Positions 26,831 to 38,151 of a stretch of DNA of 64,000 nt are shown piece by piece (the first letter of the stretch is position 1; each line of letters begins with the position of its first letter). The notes under the pieces are model-generated. The model saw only the letters and a program-made list of their open reading frames with translations. It did no database searches and was not told the origin of the DNA. This stretch comes from Citrus sinensis. Taxonomy: Eukaryota > Streptophyta > Magnoliopsida > Sapindales > Rutaceae. The position numbers and the translations under genes are program-made. The stretch lies in NCBI RefSeq assembly GCF_022201045.2, contig NC_068557.1, positions 2,852,001-2,916,000 of the forward strand, written 5' to 3'.

Positions 26831-27954
26831 TTCTATGTATAATCATTTCAAAATTCAATATAAATTTTTATTTGTTTTATTTACGCAATTTAAATTAAAC
26901 ATGTTACAGGTAATAGAATTTATAAGCCAAAGGAATGCTTCTTCCATAGATTTATATAAGAGAATGACGGGTTGACAGTCACTGCAGGAGTAACTTACAA
27001 TTGCAACATGTGAACACAATCAAACTTAAAGCTATAAAAATCCATGGACTTGCACATCTACTTTTCTAATTATTCTGCGAAGAAGGCTAAAGTTTAACGA
27101 GTGATTCTCAAATTATTGTCACGTGATTTGAACATTTCAATGAACACTTAATTTTCTTTTTGACAAAGCACAATAATAACTTACAAATATTGCAATATTG
27201 CATTCCTACTTGATATTATAAGCTCAAATTGATATTTGCATTCCTAATTATAAAGTATTGCATCAACACAAAAAGGCAACATATATGCAAAATGCAAAAC
27301 TAACAGGAATGTGGAACTAAGGAGTGAGATAAAACATGATCATGGCTCATAAAGATTAAAGCAAGAGCATATACAAGACAAAACAAAATTAGAGATAAGA
27401 TGCAAAGTGAAGAGCCAAATATTGGTGTATTTGAGAGCCGAAAAATGAAATAGTTTTACAATTTGCAGAATTATCAAGCTTTACAATTTGGGTAAAGGCC
27501 ATTAGCAAGCTTCTACAATTTGCTTTGTTACGCATCAATACAATATTTCCCCAAATCAAGTTATCATACAAAAATGATCACAAATCATGTAATTGATTTT
27601 TTTTTTTATAGAATTATCATAAATCACTAAGCCATTATAACATATATACAATATATCAGAACTTATTTAACTATTTATACCTCAATGATTTTAAAAATTA
27701 TCATAAATCTCATAGAATTTATGATAATGACTCTATTCACTGCAATGACTCTATTCACTGCAGGGTTATGGCTTTTGTTCCTTTTTTTTTTTTTAATAAG
27801 AGATCGTTAGCAGTTGACCGTCGGTGGACAAATGGCCTTCTAATTTTTTTAACAGAGCAGATGTACAGAGCACTGGGGAAGAAGTGTTGCGAAATGAGAG
27901 GATAATATTAACTATAAGACTTGGAGATTTCCTGATTTTTTATCATTTTTTATT
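26831..27954. other. AT-rich intergenic DNA
   Basis: No gene seen. It includes an exact 18-bp tandem duplication (atgactctattcactgca, 27727-27744 and 27745-27762). Confidence 0.6.
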
Positions 27955-28050
27955 TGTTATTTATCGTCAGCCCCCATAAGTTTCGACCATTAGCACTGGG
28001 CACCCACAAGTTTCGACCATGTGCACCGCGCCCCCATTTCCGTCAAACTA
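27955..28050 (+). repeat. left terminal inverted repeat of the Pack-MULE-like element
   Basis: It pairs with 29555-29639 on the opposite strand. The core GTCAGCCCCCA and the downstream GACCATTAGCAC are the same in both arms; differences are single bases. Confidence 0.8.
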
Positions 28051-28126
28051 CCGTTAACTTAACTCGAAAAAAGGGTAAAATGATAATTTCATATAAGATT
28101 AAAATAATAAATAAAAAACACTCTTT

Positions 28127-28320
28127 TTTTATCCTTCACTCTTTTCCTCCTTTCTCTCTCTCTCTCGTGTTCTTTCTTTTTTCTCTTCTTCTTCTTCGCG
28201 TCTTCTTTCTTTCCCTCTTCTTCTTCTTCGCGTCTTTTTTATTTCACTCTTCTGCTTCTTTCTTCTTCGCCTTCTTCTTCTTCTTCTTTCTTTTTTTTTC
28301 TTCTTCTTCTTCTTCTTGCC
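28127..28320 (+). repeat. polypyrimidine (TTC)n-rich tract
   Basis: Nearly pure C/T on the plus strand with many TTC and TCTT units, inside the Pack-MULE-like element. Apparent long open frames here are low-complexity artefacts. Confidence 0.85.
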
Positions 28321-29121
28321 TTCACTACTGTTGCCTGCCCGTGTGATCTGCCGCCGTCTCAAATCAACAACAACAAAATGGCACACGCTGCGTGATCTAC
28401 CATCGTTCGAAGCCGCCGACGCCACCGCCTGAAGCAGCCACCGTTCCCACCGCCTCTATAATTTAATTTAGGGTTTTGATTTTTAGTCCCTTTTGTTAAA
28501 TTTTCTTGGTTTGGGTTTCTTTTGTAATAAAATTTTGTATAATTATCTTCGGTTTCTTTATTATTGGGTTTTGTTTGTTTTGGTGGGATTTAGGGAATTA
28601 TTTTATAATCTACTGATGATTTTGTGTTTGATTTTTTTCTTTTCCTTTGGAATCACCGAAGTTAAAAATGGCAGGAAAATTACAAGTCTTTAAAGATGTT
28701 TCAGTTTTGGGAGAATTTGGCAACAACGTTACTGCAGATATAGATAGGGCTAAATTAAGGCTAAGGGTTATGTATTTCAGGTAACAAAGCTCCATGAAAG
28801 AAGAGGAAAACAGAGACAGATGGACTAAGTTTGAGGAGATTGATTTAAGATGAGAGAGTGGAGGGTGACTAAAGCAAAGCAGTAGTAAAGAATTTATCCG
28901 CAAGTTGTGATGACCTGGTCTCCATAAATTAGAAACTTAATTATGATGAGCCGCATTTATCACACACAATTTGCCTATTTGAACCTTGGTTTTATGCAAC
29001 TAAACACGTAGTGGTCTGATATAAGATAAGATTATAATAAGATTAACATTGCACAAATAGAAATTACAATTAGAGGAAGAGCAGATGAAATTTATTAACG
29101 TAAACGTGCTTGAACAGTTTT

Positions 29122-29310
29122 TCATTCAATTCGATGGCATGCCATATTCAGAGGAATTGGCGGATCCGAATATGCACCACCAGCGGTTTGTTGAAAAATG
29201 AACTTGTTAGCCACCTGAGTGAAGTGAACGCCGTCCCACACAACATAACCTGAAGGATCGTCGCACGGCTTCCCCAGTAGCACTTGCTTCCCGTCTGTCA
29301 TCTTGCTTCC
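29122..29310 (-). pseudogene. captured 3' end of a GDSL esterase/lipase gene
   Basis: An open stretch on the minus strand ends in TGA at 29122-29124 and encodes the C-terminal part of a plant GDSL lipase. This includes block V with the catalytic Asp and His (WDGVHFTQVANKFIF) and the family ending SDPPIPLNMACHR. The N-terminal GDS serine block and the rest of the gene are absent, so it is a transduplicated piece inside the transposon. A chimeric transcript is possible. Confidence 0.8.
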
Positions 29311-29554
29311 CCACCGCTCTGTCTCTCATCTTGAAAGTTTACTGGTTTTACAATTTTGTTATGATAATGAATGAAGAAAAAATCGTTTCAATAAAAGATA
29401 TTATTATAATTAAATTTTATTTTTTAATGTAAATTTTATAAGTTGTAAGTGGTATTTTTGTATTTTAAACTCAATTCAATTCAAATTAGGGGTAGTATGG
29501 TCTTTTAAGTTAATAACAGCTTAACCAGTTAGAATTAATTAATTTTTTGGCGGA

Positions 29555-29639
29555 AATGGAGGTGCAGTGCACATAGTCGAAACTTGTGGGTGCGCGGTGC
29601 TAATGGTCGAAACATGTGGGGGCTGACGATAAATAACCC
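29555..29639 (-). repeat. right terminal inverted repeat of the Pack-MULE-like element
   Basis: It is the reverse complement of the left end, ending GACGATAAATAACCC. Confidence 0.8.
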
Positions 29640-30016
29640 TTTTTTAATTGTTATTTTTAATAGTTATTGTAGGCTAAAAGTAAGACAGAAGTGCTACCGA
29701 TTTTGTCGTCCTTCCCTCGTCCTTTTCGTCATTTAGCATTTTCCATATATATTTGATTTGTTTATTAAATTAATCCTAACCAGCTCTTGTCGCACAATCA
29801 ACTTAAAACCAAAATGAAAAGAATAAAGTTGATATCACATCTAATGAAGCTACTTTAAGATAATTTTCTATACACTGGTAGCAGATCAGATAATTTTTCA
29901 GATGGGAGGGTAACATTATACAGCACACCAACAAATAAATGAAATTCTACAAGTGAACCAAAGTGAAAACATGGTTCTAAACTGTACTACAATAGTTACT
30001 CAAGATTCCTCCTCCC

Positions 30017-32501
30017 CTAAAGCAACAAGTAACTGGAATCCAAACCCAACCTTCGGAAACGGATTAGTTGATCAATCAGATAGATATAGCTATTTAAAGT
30101 TCTTCCTGGTGCTTCTACCATGTATCTTTCGTATGAAATAAGCGATTCACCCAGAGGGTAGCCCACATTATTTTCAAATCTTTTAAGTGTGTCATTGGCG
30201 TTACTGGAGCAGTCATCATAGATCCTATAATGTCCTCCTGGGAAATCACTGAACAAAGGCAACCCTATTAATCTTGTTTGAGAATGTTCGGAAATGTCAA
30301 ACCTAGGAAATTCATGAATGGAGCAGCCGACACAATTACCAGCTCTTCCGAAATCCTCCCTGACGGAATTGAAGTAACCACCAACTATCTTAGGCCTTTT
30401 TCTTTGTATATTCAAGAAAGATGTGGTTGAATTTGTATGAGGATATCTTGAATACAATGGATTCTCTTGAAGAGGCCGAGATCTTTTGCCAGTATACTCA
30501 TTGCAACTCATTCCACCAGACTTCTTATTTCCAGCAGGAAGGAATCCAAATATGAAGGTACTGCACTCTCCCAAGGGGAAGGGCTCATCACATCTCGGAC
30601 CATCTCCTCTTTTGTTGTTGTAAGCTGGGTAGTCTTCGATTTTAAATTCAGAACACCAAATCAATGACAAAGAGCTTCCAATAGCTAGTTCCTTGATATT
30701 CCAGTTGGAAAATGGAACAGTTGTTTTGTGGCTTACATGAACTTCACCACCATCCCTTAGCATGCCACTCGAATTTCTGAAGAAGTCCCGCACAAGACTT
30801 CTATGCATCCTGCAATTACCACACGAAACAATATGATATGAGATCACTGTATTGGCACATATCAGAGGACTCTGCTTTACCTACGCCTTTTTACTTCATT
30901 TCATAATTCTTCCAAGATACATAACCAGTCATTCAAAGCAAAAACTTATAACAGAATCCTCCACAAGAATCATCCAAATAGAAAAAAAAAATCCCTTAAA
31001 ATTGAAGTGGAGGTTTCCTTTTCAACTTGTATCTGAAACTAAATGAAACTATGATTCTTTACCAATTCAGCAATTCCCCTCTAGAAACTTCTATAGCATA
31101 AATTTAATCTTTTTCAAGCAAGTTTTATTATCTTCAATGAGGTCATCTTTTGAAGCATAACTGTTTAGCTACACTGCTATGAAACAACTTCAGAATCTAG
31201 AGTAAGCATTAAGAATGGCTGGAATATCGCAAAGAAATCTTATTTTCAAATCAATAATTTAGGAAGTACAGAAAATCTCTAGAACAAACTAGAGTAATGG
31301 TATATCTGAGCTGGAGATGCTTCAGTATTTAATCCACAACTGCCATTAAATAAACATGTGCGATTACCAAACACTTTAGCTATTGTACACTCAAACATTA
31401 GGTAGAAGCGTTGCAATTATAGGCACATCCTAAAACAACTCACTCAATAAGTAGGTGGTTATCTTCTTTTCCATAAAAGCCTGCATGGGGAAAGTTGAAG
31501 ATAATTCGATCAAACTTCCTCGTTCGCAAATCAGGATGAAGCTCCATTGTAGTTGCATCAACTCCATGGAGAATGCATGTACCCAACTTCTTTAAATTGT
31601 CCAAATTTGATTTTGCTCTCTTGTACTTCTGAATGACATCATCTGATCATCCAAATATAAATTATGGTAGTCGCCACAATGACCAATAAACAAGATATGA
31701 GAATAATGTACACAATATACGATGTGAAAAATCTATTTATCAGTTCTCAACGGAGTCACCATTCCAGCCATTTTATCACAAAAGCTTTAAAAATGATTGA
31801 TTTTCCCTTCATGTTACAATTTTTTTTTTTTTCAAAGCAAAACTGATCATTGCTTCAAGGATCAAAGTGGGGAAAGAAGATTTATAAATAGGACAAATCT
31901 GCTCACAACATAAAAAAAAATTAAGATCTTCTCCTGAACTTTAAGCTCAAAATCTCTTGATACTTGTATATTACTATTTATCATCTATAAATAGTTAAAA
32001 TTTGTCCCTTTATTGTTTTAAATTTTATTAACAATCAATCACTAATTTGTATTGAGTCATATAATAACTTAAACAATATCTTTAGTGTAGACCAGACCTA
32101 TCACCACCGGTTATAATTTTAAGACGGACACTTTGATTATAGAAATAATAATAAAGAGTGAATTTAAAATAAATGGTATAGTTTAATCAGATGGTCTCAT
32201 TAAGTAAATTCTTAGGGAGATACTAACCCCCATAAAAGAAAAACAAAAAAAAAACCCTAAAAACAAAAAATCCAAACAACCATCATACAGTTATACAAAT
32301 ACTAAAAAGAGGAAAATTTTCACCATATGAATCAAGAGAAGAAGCACAGATGTTAGAAGCAGAGCCAAAAGCCAAAGCTAAACACAACGAAAAGGAAAAA
32401 TCTCCTTCGCCCACTAACAGTATTTGATGATTTGATGAATAATGCTTAATCCATTTCTCTTCTTTTTCTTCGCATTGAGAAGCCATAGCCACTGAGGCCA
32501 T
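30017..32501 (-). CDS. BMT5-like (DUF2431) protein, similar to At4g26485
   Basis: Rossmann-like protein related to the 25S rRNA (uridine-N3)-methyltransferase BMT5. Three exons (32324-32501, 31444-31642, 30017-30809) sum to 1170 bp, or 389 residues. The N-terminus carries the conserved SAM-binding-type loop LLVGEGDFSFSL at about residues 29-40, then SSLDSYDDV. Exon 2 has the motif RIIFNFPHAGFYGKED, the usual acidic/aromatic signature of the domain. The long C-terminal part from about residue 220 has no domain I recognise. The first ATG (32501) is used; an in-frame ATG five codons later is also possible. The plant members are largely uncharacterised, so rRNA methylation here is inference. Confidence 0.88.
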
Positions 32502-33142
32502 AGTGGGTCAGCACTCAGTGTCTTTGACGACAGTGAAAAGTTTTGTGAACGGTTTGCATGATTGAACGCTTTATTTGAGTACATGACCCACAAGGGACAT
32601 AACGATTGTCCTTGACGTTTGACTAAAATTACTTGAATGCCTTCAAAGTTGGAGGAGTTCAGAAGGGTGTTTTGGGAAGAAAAAAATTTGAATTTGTTGG
32701 AGCTGTTGTTGTCTCAATCTATGGCCTGGAACCCAGGCGCCCAGCCCATCTAAATGAATTCAATTTTCACTTTCAGCAACATTAATGGAGTTTATTATTT
32801 AAACTTTATTTTACTTTGAAAATTGGGGAATTTCCTCTCAAAAAGCTGTTTGTTATTTTTTTTTTTTTTAAAAAAAGAATTATCAAATATCGTTACTTCA
32901 AGAAAATGGAAATAAATTTTGTTGGAGTTTTGTTGAAAGACTTTTGCCTCTTAATCATTTTGCCTATAATTATTGTATGAATTTAGACTCTCAATAAACT
33001 CGTATTTACAATATTAAATGTAATTTAAATAACTAAATGAAAATTATGGTGATTCAACTTTGTATTACTAGCTTAAATGTTACAAGTGCTTTCATACTAC
33101 ATTACACTCTTTCAATAGCAACTAATTAGCTAGGAGTTGTGG
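32502..33142. other. intergenic between the BMT5-like gene and LPAT2
   Basis: Holds the upstream region of the BMT5-like gene and the downstream flank of LPAT2. No gene or defined repeat seen. Confidence 0.6.
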
Positions 33143-36107
33143 TTATGAAGTAGTTAGTGTCTTGACTGATATTGGAAGAAGTCTCTCTGTTGTTGGGTCT
33201 TGATGAGGAGTAATCTTCAAGGGCGTAGAATGCTCTGACTCTGAAGATTGTATGAGGATTTGCATAACACCTACGACAAGGAGCAAGAAAAATGCAGAAA
33301 ATGCAATAGCTGCCCATGAGGCAAGGATTGAAGTCCACTGAAATAACTTGACAAGGATGAAGATAAGAAGGCATGACCAAGAAACAACAACCTGTTTCAA
33401 CAACCAAATGAGAATATTTTAGATGAGAAAAATGATTGAAAATGATATAATAATTTGATTTGATGAAATTATTTGTATGTTATCTTACAAACAAAGACTT
33501 TTTAGGTCGACCAATGTCTTGACGTTCTTGTAATCCGAATGTGTCCCTAGAAAGATATTTCTCCAATAGTGCATCCTGGTAAGCAATGCAGAGAGACTTA
33601 ATGTATGAATCACAATGGAAAATAGCATAGAGTGATGTTTTCAACTTAGAGCCCTGGATCAAGCAAATAATTTCCCAATTACCCCCTTGGCATAGAGATA
33701 TTAATATGTTTGGAGAAGCATGGATTTTTACATAAAAAACTTCTGTACCTTAGTCACAAATACATCTTTACACCACTGTGCAATGCCATCAGCTGTTTTA
33801 GGTAGCTCCTCCATTGAATGTCGCCTGATTTCCACATTTACCTAAAGAAATGGACAAATCAGAAGCATGCAAATCATGAACTACATAGATCTAGGGGGAT
33901 GTTTTCCCTTCTAGCTTGAATGCCCATGTGGTCTATATAAGAGTTAGGGCGATTTATGAATGCTTTTGGCATAAATTTCTTTTGTTTTAACAGCATCTAC
34001 ATGAGCATACAGGTATAAGCCCTTTATATTCCAGAAAAATGTGTCATGTACTGGGAGGAAGAGTAAACACCGGAACATATTTTGTTGAGTTGTGGAATTC
34101 AAGTAATAGGGATTTTCTCATAATGGCATTTGGTATCAGATGTGCTGTCTCGGCCTAACACCATTGATTGAATTAAATACATCATCAGTCTATCAAAATC
34201 ATCTATTTAATGTGGGAGTTCGGATGCTTTACCACAGAGGGTTGTCCTCTAAACATTCTCACCATCGTAGGTGGGGGCTGACTTTTGGGAACAGCCACTG
34301 TGCAGTCATATATTGCTGGAACAAATGAGCGCATATTATTTACTGCTGAAACAAAACCCTGATAACAACACAAATTAGAATGAGAAGCAAAACATGAACA
34401 ATCTGCTGCTACTGCCCTTTACAAATTTCAACTACATTACCTTTGTACGAGGAATCAAAACATTTCTAGGAATGGGCAGCCCTCTTGAAAGAGCATACTC
34501 TTGAGCTGCTAAAAGTTTTGCCTCTGTAAAACGGGTTCCCTCCACATACAGAGCCAGCCAGAATGGCATGGGAAAATCTACCAGCCTTTTAAAACCTGAC
34601 TGCAGAGCAAGACACTGAGATTATATGAATCAAGCAAAACGTAACTCACAAAATGCATCTGTTCTCAAATGTATTGAGCTTTACCTTCAAAGTTTGTTCA
34701 TCCTTATTCCACCTTCTTTCCAGAAAGACATACTCAGAAAACCACATGGACCATCCTATGAACTGCACAGATTTAATTGAGAAAATAAAAGTCAAAAGAA
34801 TTTTAGCAACGTTTTCGATGTTTTACTTCTTGATCTTTTTCCTAGCAGCCTGGCATCCCAATGGACCATCAACTTTAATGATCTACACAATATGGTTCTG
34901 TCTTTCACTTAATCAATGATGCCATTCAAATGTTTCAAAAATTAGAAAAAGAATATTCACTGTTGTGACCTTCACAAACCAATGCATATAAATTTGGAAG
35001 GAATTATTAAATGAGAATACTGTTCAGATTTCCAACTCACAGGGAGATGCTTTGCTTCTTTCTTAATGATAGCTAGCGTGCTACCGAGGCAACCTTTGCG
35101 CTGTTAATAGATTAAATTCCAGTCAGCTTCTGAAAAGTAACAAAATATTACAAATAAAAGACACTCTTACAGACTTTCATTGCACTTAGAGAATACAAAT
35201 CTACAATAAATCTCTATGACAATGCATATATTTCTTGGAAGAGTGGCAGAAAAACTTCGATTCAAGTAGATTGACAAAAATGGACAAAAATTGCCTAATT
35301 CCATGAAAAAGAGAAATTAAAGGGTGAAGATTGACAGCATTTACGCTACACTAGGCAAACATCATATCTCCAAACTAATAAAGTTCACGAAGATAAGCAA
35401 CCTGAGCTACAACCCATCCAACAAGCCAGTCAATGTCGCTTCTGTGATTGCATATAACAAGTGCATGTTCTTTACCTAAAACATTATGAAAGACAAACTG
35501 AATGTCAATGCGCAAAATTAATTCCAAATATTTGCCAGAATTGCACTATAACTTATACTCAAGAACACACAGAAATATATCTTACCCATCAGTTGGAACG
35601 TTTCTGCATCCGCGTACAATTCAACCTGCAACAAGCAAACCCGAAGTATAACCACTGGACCGCAGAAAGTTTATCAAAATATTATAACTGAAGGATTTAA
35701 GAGAAGTAATCAATCAAAAACCTTAATACATGCCCACCAATCAATGAGCCATATAAGCTCCAACCAGAGCAATTCTACAATTATTTTGTTGATCCGTCTA
35801 TAGACACGCTTCGATGCTGGACGAACAAGGATGAAAAGAACAGCCTGATATCACAAATAAATGGTACCATTTTTTCATTATAACCAAAGTTACTCAAACG
35901 TAACTCCTGTAATTTTAAGTTCCACACACCAAATGGTAAACATATCTTTGTAATAAAATTAAGAATCAAGAAAAAAAAATTGCAAGGAAAAGCAAAATTA
36001 TAAACAAATGGGCCGTTTTGAAGTACCTGGATGGAATTGACAATGAGACCAGAGAGAATAAAAAGCATGCCTATAGGAACAACTACAAGTGCAGCTGGGA
36101 TTGCCAT
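33143..36107 (-). CDS. LPAT2: 1-acyl-sn-glycerol-3-phosphate acyltransferase 2 (LPAT2)
   Basis: ER membrane enzyme that acylates lysophosphatidic acid to phosphatidic acid, an early step of phospholipid and storage-oil synthesis. Eleven exons: 36027-36107, 35722-35844, 35586-35625, 35402-35475, 35041-35100, 34685-34762, 34441-34599, 34233-34358, 33749-33841, 33489-33575 and 33143-33391. They sum to 1170 bp, or 389 residues, the family length. The acyltransferase block I motif NHRSD is in exon 4 and block III FVEGTR appears as YVEGTRF in exon 7. Hydrophobic segments lie at the N-terminus ([16 protein letters not shown]) and the C-terminus. An upstream in-frame ATG at 36128 would add seven residues; the MAIPAA start fits the family better. 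All splice sites are canonical. Confidence 0.95.
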
Positions 36108-36266
36108 TATGGCTTTTATTATTATCACCTAAGAATTAATTAATTAATCATTAACCCAACCACTTTCACATTAGCGTTGCTGCATAAATTAAGAAGGAAA
36201 TAAGAAGTGGGTAATTAATTAATTTGGCTATTAGATAGATTTGATCAGAAATTACAGAATTTGGAA

Positions 36267-36302
36267 TTTGGCGCTCGGCAGAAACTATAAATAGCGCCAA
36301 TT
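36267..36302 (-). promoter_or_regulatory. paired E2F-like sites around a TATA-like box upstream of LPAT2
   Basis: TTTGGCGC (36267-36274) and GCGCCAATT (36294-36302) face each other about 165-195 bp upstream of the LPAT2 start. Between them the minus strand reads CTATTTATAG, a possible TATA box. E2F binding is inferred only from match to the TTTSSCGC consensus. Confidence 0.4.
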
Positions 36303-38151
36303 TTAACGTTTGTGCTTGGCAGTTGCATGCGAGCGAGTCTCCCATTTTGTTGGGGCATTTGAGATGGATATTTCGCGCCTTTTGCTCATTGTGAACAAAA
36401 CCCACCTCATAGTTGCTGCCATTGTTTAGCAGGCAAGGTAACCAAATATTCGATATCTATTTAATTCTTATTATTTTTTATTTTTTATGTTTGTTCTCTC
36501 CACCCATGCTATTGGCAAACTTAACAAAATGATGACTAATATTTTTTTTTTTTTTATATTAATCATTTTTTTAACTTCTTACTTTTGAGAGAATTTGAAT
36601 TAATTTGGCCAATTAAAGAATAGGAACAATAATGGTTTCAAAATTTAGATTTCATTCCGTAATAAATTTAATTGGGATAGCGATGGAGGATTTACATGTA
36701 AGAACCATTTTACTTATCCCCATCTTATTATTCATTTATTTGTTTTACAGTAAATTTTTTATATATAATTTTCATGAAATAAAAATTAAATGATTCAAAG
36801 AAAACCATCACTAATACATTGTAAAGTATGAACACTATTAAAAAAAATTAAAAAAAAAAAACACCTCTACACATATTGGAACGGTATCTTGAATCATATA
36901 AAAATGTAAAATATTTAGACAAATAATAGCTTAAAATATATGCATATGGGAATTGAGATGGGGTGATGATTATCTATGGAAGATTTTGTCATTTCCTTTA
37001 AAGAAAGTTATTTAAAAAAAAATAGGGATGGCAAAAAGTAAATTTGGGCAGAGTTTTGCTTTTATTTTTTTAAAATTTATTTTAAATTATTGTAAATTTG
37101 AAATGAGTTAATAATTAATAAATTGTTATAATCATAAATAAATTAAAGAAAATGAATATTTCAAAGTAAAATAATAAATAAAACAAATAAAAGCTTAAAA
37201 ATTTAATTTTTTTAATATTAGATTCTCTAATTAAAGCACTCTCTTAATTAATTAACGTATAAGAGAGAGTTTACTATTATAATTTTAACTTTTTTGAATC
37301 ATTATTGATTTATAAATTAAAAATTTAAGTTTTCTTTAAATGTTATTTTTTAATTTTAATTATATTATTCTAATTTATAATTTTTTTTTAAATAGTGGAC
37401 CTGAGCCTGGCCCGAGCTTTTTTTCTTGAGCTCTTGTCAAAAACCCCCATGCGTGAGGCTGGGCCGAAGCCCGCGGGGCTAGGTCGGTCCCGGACTTTTT
37501 TGCCCACCTTAAAAAAAATTTGGCCAAGCACTATGGACAAAATAGTGATTATTATTTAAGAGTGCTGATGTCTTGAAATTTATCTCCCACATGGTACAAA
37601 GTCCAAATCAATTTTAGCTCTTACCTTTGCAAGATTCAAATTATATAAAAATACTTGATTGAGTTCTTGAAGGCAAGGTAACTGCAATATAGTTTTTATT
37701 TTAAAGAATTGATTAGTGATTACATAGGGAGGGGTCTACTCTTAAATAGAGAAAATTTTCTCTAACACAAAGATAATTGAATGTCTGAGGTCTCGATGAG
37801 GTGACAATAATTTGAAATATAGTGATAAATGAATATCTTTCACTGTAGTAACTAAAAATTCCAAAAAAAACATAGAAAGTGAAAAATTGTAACTTTTTGT
37901 CGGGAAAACTTGCTTCACAATGCAAAATTTTTTTCCAAAACCAATGGTTTACGATTGATTCAATTTAGAAACAATTTAAAAAAATTTACAAGGTAAATTT
38001 TCAAAATTGAAATATTTAAAATCCAATTTTCATATCAAAAGAAGGGCCCGTGGGCCGGCCAGCCCAGTTCAATAAATACGAAAAACCAAACCGAACAGGC
38101 GTTTATAACACAACCTACGGAACAGGAGAGAGAGAAGCAGCAGGAGGAACA
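36303..38151. other. divergent LPAT2/RBP45 upstream region
   Basis: About 1.8 kb of AT-rich DNA upstream of both flanking genes. It holds the hAT-like MITE at 37023-37511 and no gene that I can support. Confidence 0.6.
37023..37511. mobile_element. hAT-like MITE candidate
   Basis: The left end reads tagggatggcaaaaagt and the right end, reverse-complemented, reads taaggtgggcaaaaaagt, so about 17 bp of inverted terminal repeat of the TAGGGRTGGCAAA type often seen in hAT non-autonomous elements. A GC-rich block (37395-37500) stands out from the AT-rich surroundings. Flanks are A-runs, so a target duplication cannot be judged. Confidence 0.5.

Larger units (their letters stand above)
27955..29639. 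mobile_element. Pack-MULE-like DNA transposon carrying gene fragments
   Basis: About 1.7 kb bounded by long inverted repeats. The left end (27955-28050) contains TTATTTATCGTCAGCCCCCA and two TTTCGACCAT-type motifs. The right end (about 29555-29639) is its reverse complement with a few changes. The interior has no transposase but holds a TTC-rich polypyrimidine block with a GC-richer CCGCCG segment (28127-28460), and the 3' end of a GDSL lipase gene. Flanks ttttttatt and ttttttaat form a possible 9-bp target duplication with one mismatch, weak because they are AT-rich. Long inverted ends plus captured gene pieces fit a Pack-MULE. Confidence 0.7.

Noticed and set aside
28129-28425. Lys/Arg-rich or Phe/Ser-rich open frames on both strands
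   Set aside because: Produced by a TTC/GAA low-complexity tract inside the Pack-MULE-like element.
33126-33407. Alternative frame over the last LPAT2 exon
   Set aside because: The other frame joins in phase with the upstream exon and encodes the conserved hydrophobic tail.
38050-38151. Upstream GTG-start extension of RBP45
   Set aside because: Plant nuclear genes rarely start at GTG; ATG 38152 gives a normal RBP45-like N-terminus.
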